Shown piece after piece: positions 51,967 through 61,766 of a stretch of 64,000 bases of DNA (position 1 is its first letter; every line of letters begins with the position of its first letter). The stretch comes from Nymphaea colorata (Eukaryota; Streptophyta; Magnoliopsida; Nymphaeales; Nymphaeaceae). The position numbers were made by a program, and so were the translations under genes. Location of the stretch: contig NC_045143.1 of the NCBI RefSeq assembly GCF_008831285.2, positions 9,991,503-10,055,502 of the forward strand, in the 5' to 3' direction. The notes beneath the pieces are model-generated. The model ran no database searches. It saw only the letters and a program-made list of their open reading frames with translations, and was not told the DNA's origin.

Positions 51967-53644
51967 ACATTTCACCGTGAAGGAAAAGCACTCAGCGTTA
52001 TTAATAGATGAAAAGGTCTCACCAATTTTGGGATGAGGGTTCTCCATCCAAGGAGATTACAGAAGTACACACTATTCTCTTGACAAGTAGCAAATGAACA
52101 CTAAATTTCCTGAAAAGCAACCTTCCAGTCACCTTTGGTCAATTATGGGTGTCATTGTTCCCTAGCCACTCTTACCGGTCTTGGCTAGTTGCTTCAGATT
52201 ATGTGAACACTTCAAATCTTTTAGCCTTTAGAAAATATTGAACATTTTACATACATATATATACAGATAGAACAATGTTGTTGAATGGTTAAAATTTAAC
52301 AGTTCATCCTTAAAAATACTTTAAATCATTGTTAAAGTCAACATAAACTGTTGGCCCATCCTAAACCGTAACTAATGATAATTTAGTGACACTTTTTTAA
52401 AGACAAATTTTTAAATCTTAATCACAACATTCGGCACACCATAACATAGTGATGTGCATGAGTGTCAACCAGTGAATTCCCACTGGTTGAAGAGATAAGC
52501 TTCCATCTGTATATTATGTTTTTCATCAGGTGGCTGTAGCTAGAGTGAATTCCCCACTATATCAGGAACAAGCTTAAATGCAACTAAGATCTTGGATATT
52601 CCCGGATATTTGAATTTCCCACAGACAATGAGAAGGTTGAAAAAGTATTTGGACATCGTGCAGTCATATACAAAACATTGGTTCACAAAACCAGGAAGTT
52701 CTTGAGCTTCCAATTGTACATTTGAATGGACAGAAACAAGATCACGTATGGCCGGGGCCATGACCTGTCATCTCCGAGAGCAGGTCCTGGTTCATGAGTT
52801 TCCAAATGCAGAAAGAGGAATCGGATTCCATGGTTGATGGGGAGGGCCTTTTCAGTCAGTTCAGTTCAGTTCACAAATGCAAGGGCCAGTAGTCATTTCC
52901 TTTCTCGTGTTTGCTTTAGGGTTTAGGTTGTCCCAGTTTTTCCTGCTACCTTCGTAGTTGGGGATGTACAGTTAAGGTGTTAAAATCTCCAAACAACCAG
53001 TTGGTAGACCTAAACCTTTCATGAAACCATAAAAAATTTAGCAGCAGAAATCCTAAGGTTGCATTTGATAGCTTCAAAGATTCGAGGTTGCATAAAAAAT
53101 GTGTTTTATGAGATCCTCAGTTTAAACATATCGAGGATATCAGGATCTCAGTGGCATGAATTTGAAATCCATTTTCTCATGAATTCGCCCATGTTGATAA
53201 ATTTGAAATGTTCAAATTTATGCAATATTAATAAGATCGTGGAAATGCGATTGGTTCATTCGATGTTAGAAACGTAGTGTCAAATAAAATTATTTTGCAA
53301 GGTTTGATGCATGGATCGAATATTAATTTTCTTTGGCCTTTCAGATGTAGGCACGCTGAGTTCATCCAATATTACTATAATAATAATAATAAATAAAAGT
53401 TAATGCTATCAGATGTTGGATGGTTAGCATCTAAAGATTCATCGCTAAAAGACCAAATTGTCGAAAAAGTTATCATGATCTATCATCACTTTATAAACCA
53501 TTGGTAATGCTAATATAATTATGATTAGTTTTTAGTAACAAATTCTTAAAATTTAGCCATCCCACAAGATTATGTGTCCAGTAAAATTGAATCGACATGT
53601 CATTACATTGGGCAGCTGTGATTTCATGATGGCTGAAGGATTTT

Positions 53645-53787
<143 letters not shown>

Positions 53788-54204
53788 CCGATCCTTATGG
53801 TTATGAATGAGCAATCAAAGGCACGATATAATCACATGATGTCTTTTTCATCGACGGCATTACTAAGACAATAATAAGAACTACTATATTATTTTTGTCA
53901 TCATTGTTATTATTTATTACCTTACGTCTTATACTTGGAAACCTTATGTGTCACGAAATAAATATACTTTGTCACGTCAGTAGCAATTACATGTTTGATG
54001 GGGACAATCACGACACAAGTGTGAGGCAGATAATGTACCGTCAAGATCCATCCTGGTTTGTGGGGTCTCCACCAGTCCATATTGGAAAAGTTGTCGATGG
54101 ATCGAATGTACTAAAAGTTGTCTAAGCAAAGGCACATTAGTTCCAAGATATCACATCATAAACTTAGCATCATCTCTATCTATCTCCCTCTCATATTTCC
54201 TTTG

Positions 54205-54257
<53 letters not shown>

Positions 54258-54689
54258 CGACAAGGGTCATAAATTGTATTAAAGCAAGCGTTATTGCTCC
54301 ATAAACTGTCGCTAATGTCAATATAGTGACGGTTTTTTAGTATGATTGTTTTTTCCAAATTTTAGCTACTCGACATTTAGGAAATTGAATTGTCCTAATA
54401 AAAAAAAGCCCCTAAGACATTAATTTCGAGTTTGAGGCTTGCTTGTTCTATGTTAAGAACAAAGCTACCTGCCTTGAAGCAAAAAAGAAATACCTCTCTC
54501 TCTCTCTCTTTGCCAATTTGTTTTATAATTTCGGTGATATCTTATCACTCTTTTGGTCTATATAATTAACTTTTAAAATTTTGTCGGCTCTTTTTCAAAA
54601 GAAAACAAATTACAGGATGGCATACTGTTGACGCCAGTGCATTCCATGCTAAATAAAGTGGGACTTTTTCTTGGATTATTAGAAAATTG

Positions 54690-55010
54690 GCATTTTGTCG
54701 AACTTGTTGCTTTTTAAAAGTTTTCCGGTTCTTTTAATTTTTTGAAAGCTACCAACTTGTTTTCCCATTTTGTTAATTATTTTTCTCTATTTATAACCGT
54801 ATATATTTATTAATTTATTTTAGGTAGTCGGTAGATCCATTAAATTTGTATTGGTGGGAAGCAATATTGTCTTATAAAACTAGTCGCTGACTCAGACAAC
54901 GACCAAACTTTCTCTTAAAGACAGCTCCAACTTGCGATCTGTTGTCCGAGAACCACCTCTTCTATCATCTCCTTTACTCGATCGGTCCACTCGCACTCAT
55001 AAATATGTTT
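54690..55010 (+). promoter_or_regulatory. Strongly conserved TATA-containing block, copy B
   Basis: Partner of 46660-46990. It keeps CTTATAAAACTAG at about 54870-54882 and the downstream leader-like stretch. A 94-codon frame at 54942-55226 starts inside it but has no family signature and is not kept in copy A. Confidence 0.4.
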
Positions 55011-55209
55011 CTTTTAAAAAGCATAGTTGGCAATCTTCAGAATTGCCCGAGTCTACTTGGATCGCTTATAAATCTGGTCAAAAGACAAGGTTTAGGCGCA
55101 GTAGAACCTGACTCTGCCCAACTCGTTCTGACTCACCTGGAATCGTACAATTCAGCTGTAATAAAAATACATTATGATTATTTGAATACTCGACCGAGTC
55201 AACAAGTCA

Positions 55210-55280
55210 ACTCCCTGACCCAGTGACTTGGTCATCTACCTATCCCTGACCCAGTGACTTGATCATCTACCTATCCCAGT
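55210..55280. repeat. 31-bp tandem duplication
   Basis: The unit beginning ccctgacccagtgacttggt and ending catctacctat is repeated once with a single difference (ttggt versus ttgat). A partial third start (cccagtcac) follows. Confidence 0.85.
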
Positions 55281-55619
55281 CACGGCTTTATCAATTATGT
55301 TCAAAAAAATAAATATGTTATTGCTATTATTATAAATATTATAAAAAGACACCTAGTTTTTGGGTAAATAACAAATTTCCGTTCTAACTTCTAAGACTTG
55401 GCAATTGTGTTCTTAACTTGCGATAGAAATGATAGAAGAACGACCTGTTGAACAAAAAAATCGTCAATTTGTACTATAAATGGCAAAAGCGCCTCTTGTA
55501 ATACGTATAATTCCCTTTTATCCTTCTTGCCCATGGTGCACAAGCACATGCACATGCACATGTGCAGATACATATATATACAGGAATATATGCACCTTAC
55601 ACTTTTGGACTGCCATAAT

Positions 55620-57423
55620 GAACCCTCTCTGTACTTCAGATGGACCAAAATTTTGTAGTAGAGAGTACTTAACTTATTGGTGGTACACAAATCCCAACTA
55701 ATTGATTCAGAGTGATGGGCATCCAAATATAATTTATTAATAGTGTTATGTGTCACAGGCTAACTTTCTTCGGTCCGTGCAGTCCGGTGATAGCACCTTC
55801 GCTGTAAACCAAAAGGGGCTCAATCATGTGTGAAAGACTTGAGAATAGCGAGGTTGCAAGGAAATCAAAATTGCAAGGAAATGGAGGGATGTTCTTGCAT
55901 GGGCATAGACTATATTGGTCACGAGAGAGATGTAAGCAAAAAAGTTTAGAAAAAAATATCAACCTTACTTACATGTGATGGCCGAGTCCTCTTACAGGAT
56001 TCAAATGCCGACCACTCTAAACACAGAATCCCTTACATGCACTTGGAACCAGTGGGAGGGTATTTCGTTACTGGTAAACAAAAACATAAACCAAAGACAT
56101 TGTAGGCAAAATGGAAAGTAAATAAAAATAGATTCAAACACAGGGGAACATAATGTCTTGTATCCATTAGTTAGATTATACGATGGCATGTTTAGATGGT
56201 GCATTCATAGTAAAAATGAAGATTAATGACTTCGATCATGCCATATCTTTATCGTAGAAATCAAATTTTCTCACCAAATTGACAATATCTATATTGATGT
56301 AACCTTCAATTTAATAGACGGTGCACCATTAAAAAAGTTGTTAAAACTTAAGGAGTTGTTTGACAGCAGGAACATTATGTGAGTGTACGATGAATCTACC
56401 TAAAAAATTGGGAGAGATTCATGAAATAGTAGAGCTAATGTTCCATTAATTTATTATAAAACGTTCAAGAGTAGTCATGCTGCCATATGACCCTTAAAAA
56501 TAGAAAACTGTCCATTTCAAATATTTTAACTCAATCTGAGTATAGCAGTATAGCATCAAGAAGCTTTGTTTTGAGAATAAGGTCTCAAATATTGCTACGC
56601 TATAAATCATCACTGATGCTCATGTGGTAACTGCTCTTTTAGCTGTAATTTTTTAGTTTTTAGCGGTGCAGTAGATGGAGTTCTCCTTGACAGTAAATCC
56701 AAAGGACTCAAACTAAATGTAGCTTACTTGCAAAGAACTAGACATTGGATTCCCTTATTTGGTTGTAAACAAAAAATTATAAACCTTTCTCAACAAATGA
56801 CTGAGTAACATATCCTCGCTCAACTGTTGTCACATATCAAGGTTACCCAACTTTTTGGTGTATCTCAGTGTCTTTTCAATAGAAACAAAACCATTAAATT
56901 AATCGATTGTCATAACAAATCAAAATTTAAAAAGTATAAATAAATAAATAAATAAGGGCCCTTGCAGTCCGTGGTTACGTGCACATTTCTGTGCATGAAA
57001 ATTATCCACAGGAGTGTGCAATGATTAAAATTTCCTTATTAAAATACAAAAAAGAATAAGGTAAAGAAGGATTGTGAAAAAATGAAAATAAATCTAAAAT
57101 ATTCATTAGTTTATTATAAAAATAAAATTCAAAATACCCTTATTCCGCTTTGGTGCATACTTGTGTGTACAGAGATGTGCATGCAACTCTCTCGATTTTC
57201 GTTGCCTTTTGCCTTTTGGCAAAAAAGGACGAATGTCGCTCTTCAACATGTAGCAAGAAAGAATGGCCGTCGTCATCACCTGCTGCTGTTGCTGGATAGT
57301 GAGGGGTGATGTCAAGCAGATCAGCCCAGCTGCCTCACTGAACAGCAAGGTTCTTCTTGCCATTTCCCCTTGTCGTGGAGCGATCTACAACAACGAAGGC
57401 AGATGTCGTATACATGCGCATGA
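55620..57423. other. Intergenic stretch
   Basis: I see no recognisable gene. Short frames such as 57106-57363 on the minus strand (starting MARRTLLFSEAAG) have no clear family match and overlap frames on the other strand. Confidence 0.4.
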
Positions 57424-57560
57424 CCAGTAGCGGAGCTACTGGAGTGGGTCACTGCCCATGCCAGCCCTTGAAATCTTGCATTGTGATTAAATTGTACGTA
57501 GGTTCAGCTAAGTCCAGCCGCATGTGGTGCTCACACTAGACCCGAGTCAGTGCCCTACAA
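57424..57560. repeat. Dispersed repeat with TIR-like ends, copy 2
   Basis: Related to 46120-46275. It opens with ccagtagcggagctac. It lies about 50 bases from the UFM1-like exon and may mark an insertion next to it. Confidence 0.4.
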
Positions 57561-57610
57561 TCACTCATTCTCCTAAGCGAACTCTCAGCGACCATTCCTC
57601 ATGAACTCAC

Positions 57611-57678
57611 TTGTCATTGGTGACGATAGCACTGGCCTGAGGAGGCACCTTGAGTTCCTTAGCGGCAAACTTCAGGTC
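57611..57678 (-). pseudogene. Orphan UFM1-like exon
   Basis: Minus-strand translation gives DLKFAAKELKVPPQASAIVT, then ND. The central part of ubiquitin-fold modifier 1 has the same pattern (LKFAAEExKVPPQTSAIITNDG). The piece is bounded by a plausible acceptor (CACTTTAG) and a GTGAGT donor. UFM1 is a small modifier conjugated to lysines of ER-associated and ribosomal proteins. I found neither the first nor the last exon nearby, and a TIR-like repeat lies where the next exon might be expected. It is most likely a gene fragment or pseudogene; an intact gene with distant exons is less likely. Confidence 0.55.
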
Positions 57679-59747
57679 CTAAAGTGAAGAACTTAACTAG
57701 GAAATTGCATTTTGGGTTCTAAAAGTCATCATTGCTGTTGCTTGTCTGCTAATTATTTTGATTAAGGCAAAGGTGTCCAAATAAGAGCCAAAAGACAACA
57801 TGAATTTCTTTCCACTGACAACTATTGGGACCCATTTATGTAGAGGAAATGTGATGTTTGCATGAGCTCTTAAGAAAATGTATCGATAGTCATTTGCAAA
57901 AGAAACTTAGCACTGAAATAATAATTGGATCCATTAAAAGCTCATGTAGAATTAAGTACCCTTAAAATTTTAATCGTGAACTTCGATAATAATTGGAAGT
58001 TCAATTCTTGTGAATTGATTATATGGATGAAGAGAGAGAGAGAGAGAGAGAGCCATAAAAGTGCAAGATAGATCCTTGATGTGCAGAAAGGAAAAAAGAA
58101 ACATCAAGAAGTGATAATATAGGCTACCTTGGGACGACCTTTATTAAAGTGGAATAAGACCATCTCATGGCTTCAGCCATTGTCTGTCATGAGTTGCACA
58201 TCAGACCCAACTCTTAAAACAAATTATAAGGCGATCGCACACCTCTAGGCCCTTAGGTTTTAGAATTGAAAAGAAGATCAATTAAAATCTATATGTCAAG
58301 ATTAGGGATGTAAACAGATATGGTTTGAGATATACTTTTCCCTTTCGTGGCTCTAGAGTTTGTGCTCAACATATATAATTTGACTTTCATTTTAGTTGGA
58401 TTATCTGAATCCAAAACTGCTTAGATCCCTAACTAAGAAAGATTTCCACCACAGAATCTTTGCAATTCCAGGTAGATATTGATTAGAGCCTGGAAGTGCA
58501 TAGCGCGAGAGTGGACTTAATTGTTTGACTGGTTTCAGGGCAAATCAATAAGGTTGGTTTTATGGATGATTCAACAAGTCCCATTATAGAATGTGACTTT
58601 TCACCACTTGCCCACTTAGGTTTTGGCAACTGAATGTTGATCTATTAGGTGCAGTTTTCCTTGGTTTTACAGTTTACTTCTTCTCCTCAGGATAACTTAA
58701 TTTATTATATTAATCATTTCAATCATTAATTCTCATGTAATGGTCCCTTAAATCAATTCAATGAATTCCACTCTCTCTATATGCAATTTCCAGCCAATGG
58801 CTTTTCTGGTTTCACCGAGAAAGTTTTACCCATGAATAGTGATTCATCATGGATCAGAGAGAGAGGAGGATTTCTTAGGAGTCGTGGTTAAGAGTAAGCA
58901 TGGATCTGATACTGCAGTAAAAACCCTCGTGCTGTTTGGAATCTCTATACTGTTTACGCTGGCAGGCACCTTACTCAGCGCCGTCTGCAGCACCTGCACG
59001 CAGTCCTTTGTCTTACAAGCAAAGATGAATCATGCAGAGCATCTCAGAAAGTAAACCCTCACCAGTTCTTCGGCTGCACGTACGTGAATAATATTTGGCA
59101 GGAAGTCGTTCACTGTTTTGGAGTTTGTCTGGCTTTCGGCGGGGATGCTAATGACATATTGAAAAGTGTCTGCGCCTGATCACGGAGGTTATGCCACATG
59201 CATTTACATACTCATATCATAACAGCAGGCTCTAGAAATGGTCAACCAACAATGCCCGTAGATGGAGGCTTCACTATGCTGGGGCCCTGATCCACTCTAA
59301 CCCTAAAAATATCCTCAGTTAAAATTGGAATACAGCCTAAACATAATGTAGTCATTTTCTCCTGCGGTACTGCCAAAGAACTCATGGACTTGGAGGCCTC
59401 TACCTGGACATGTTTCTAACTGTTGATGGGACAGTCTTCTTCCTGTTGGTATTGTAATGTCTGCACAGTTCCAACTTTGTTCAGTAAAAGGTTCGGGAGG
59501 CACTGCCCAGCATCTTCGCATTCACCACACACACACACACACAGTGGGAGACAGACAGAGAGACATCATATGGAATTATCATGGGAGGAAATGTAGGGAA
59601 AAAATTATAAATAGAGCATTCAATTCAAGTTACGTCAGAAATAAGAAAAAGAGCTTAAAATGAACGCTTAAAAGAGATGGGTCCTGACTGTCCATTTAAA
59701 GAACTAAGCCTTTTATTTTCCTCACCAAATAACCATCCTTCAAAACT
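57679..59747. other. Stretch without recognised genes
   Basis: A short GA run lies near 58029-58052. A 71-codon plus-strand frame at 58839-59054 contains a hydrophobic segment (TLVLFGISILFTLAGTLL), but I do not recognise it. The part just below 59748 is probably the 3' UTR of the carrier gene. Confidence 0.4.
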
Positions 59748-59880
59748 TTAGTTGATATCCTGTGTTGATCTTAATAAACTATATACTTTCTCATATACAA
59801 CAAATGTAATTGAAGCAGCAGGAATATTCTTGGCCAGGCTCGGAGTAATTCCTCTATAAAACCCACGAATCCCCTCAAAT
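59748..59880 (-). CDS. Terminal exon of a mitochondrial carrier family gene (partial)
   Basis: After acceptor TTTTCCAG the minus strand reads FEGIRGFYRGITPSLAKNIP, then AASITFVVYEKVYSLLRSTQ and DIN, ending at TAA (59748-59750). The G(I/F)RGFYRGxxPxLxxxxPAxxITFxxYE pattern is the signature end of mitochondrial carrier proteins (last repeat loop plus sixth transmembrane helix). These proteins move metabolites, nucleotides or cofactors across the inner mitochondrial, peroxisomal or plastid membrane; this piece does not show which substrate. I found no other carrier exon up to 61.48 kb, where a Copia element begins. The rest of the gene may lie beyond the window, or this may be a fragment. Confidence 0.68.
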
Positions 59881-61127
59881 CTGGAAAAGGATCTACAGGT
59901 AAGTGCACGAAACATGGAAACAAAAAAAATACATAAAACACTCTCAATAAAAGATCATATAACAACTGACTATAGTTTTTTTTCCATCTTAAACGCAAGG
60001 TTTTTAAATTTTGTTTCAAACACCCTGCTTTGTTCATCCCCATTAAGTGAACTATTGTTTCCTTTGATCTAGACATTGGGGAAAATGTAGACATTGGGAA
60101 AAATGTCCTTCCTGCCTGGCTGCCAATTAGCATGCTGCAAAATGTTCCTCCAGAAAAATGTGCCACATCCTTTCATCTTGCTGGAGTGCTAAAAACATGA
60201 GAATTGCACCAATGTTTGCAGCATCGCTATCAAGAGGAAGAGCACATGGGTGACATAACCAACCATTGGACAGAAATTAAAACAAGGCTGAACAGTCTCT
60301 TCCACGACAGAACAGCAAGTTTGCAGCAACCTTGTATATGGACATCTTATAGGAATTTGTTTGGTCTCTTGAATTTTTGGTATCAAATGCTTCAAGCACG
60401 TGGGTCTTCTTAAAGTATGATGAGAGTCAACTACTTCAGCGTTCTCCTATGGTGCACCCGTTGGAGTTCCATCACTTCATGAGTGCTATGTAAATCCATT
60501 TGTCATTAAAAGGAATTTAAATGCAAGTGGCACCCACAAAGATTGGTGACAACCAGTGCTTATAAACGAACCAAACAAGAGTTCTAGAACATAAGACAGC
60601 CACGGAAAGGAGATCAAACTGAGCTTCTCAAATCTCCTAAACACTTCAACAAAGAATCACAAAAGCTCTAAAGCATGAACTCTTAAATCCATAAAATTGA
60701 GGAAGATTTGGAGGATATTTCTCCAATGAAAAGAAAAATCCTAGCAACTCCAAATATTTAAAATTTCGTGAACAGGTTAAGAAAGGAAAAGGAAATTTCG
60801 AAGATTTACAATCATAAGCAGGATTTTTCAGCCATTCTGGAGAACTTTCTGTTCACCAAGAAGTAGACGAGAGTGAACCTAACTTGGGATCTGATTGATT
60901 GTTACCTGTTCTAACTTTTAAGTGAATGAACAAATGATATGGCGCACTAACAAACTATGAGAAAGAAGGAAGAAAGCCCACGTGGGCGATCAACAAAAGG
61001 CAATAACTGTTCCATCATCGATTCTGCTATAACTCCTTATGGGACATGAGTGCTGGGTGCAGGTGCGGATGCAGCACATCCCAAAAAACGGGTGCGGGGG
61101 TGTGGCGAGGGTACATATATATAAATT

Positions 61128-61164
<37 letters not shown>

Positions 61165-61483
61165 GTCATAACTCATAATATATAATATATATACATAATT
61201 ATATGGTTGTTTCTTAGCTTAATCTGTCATTTTTTTTACTTTTATTACTGTAAATAAAGAAAGAGAGGGAAGAGAGAGAGAGAGAGAAAAATGGACAAAA
61301 TTTTGAACATGAATAGGAGAGGATGCATTGGCGTGTGTGTCAGAGCCGCATCCTCGTCGTGCTGACGCAGGTGCTGCCCCTTTTTTGAATAGTCCGTGTG
61401 ACACAGATAACTCCATTGTTTTGACAGGCATTGACAAGGTGGCCCGCAGGAGAGCAAAAAGGTCATTTTACATTATTAAGGTG
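59881..61483. other. Possible carrier-gene intron or intergenic DNA
   Basis: I see no further carrier exon on the minus strand. A TA microsatellite lies at about 61117-61162. GC-richer stretches at about 61050-61110 and 61330-61385 share 'gcaggtgc'-type words and may be debris of a DNA element. Confidence 0.35.
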
Positions 61484-61766
61484 TGTAGAAACATGCAACA
61501 CACGAAAGAAGAAGAGAGGAACACACGATATACGTGGAAAAACCTCAGAAAGAGGAAAAAACCACGGGAAGCTCTGACCTAGGTGCACACCGCAACCCTA
61601 GGAGAGAGAAAATTATATTCACTTAATCACACAATTACACTTAAGTGAAGATTATATAGGAGGGAGAGAAGAATGCCGCCTAGGGTACCGAGCCGGCATC
61701 GGTACCCGTGCCCCATGGGACCGGGTCCAGAAATGGACCCGGTTCCCCATTACACCTATTTTAACA
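61484..61766 (-). repeat. 3' LTR of the right-hand Copia element
   Basis: In element sense it starts TGTTAAAATAGG beside a perfect polypurine tract (CTTGAGGGGGAG at 61767-61778) and ends near TTTCTACA at 61484. The 61484 limit is chosen because it gives TG...CA ends; 61482 is also possible. The 5' LTR is outside the window. Confidence 0.75.

Noticed and set aside
54942-55226. 94-codon plus-strand frame downstream of the conserved TATA block
   Set aside because: The frame is not kept in unit A, so a conserved protein is unlikely.
58839-59054. Plus-strand frame with 'SKHGSD', similar to the 'LKHGSE' of UFM1
   Set aside because: It is on the opposite strand to the UFM1-like exon and the rest does not fit UFM1.
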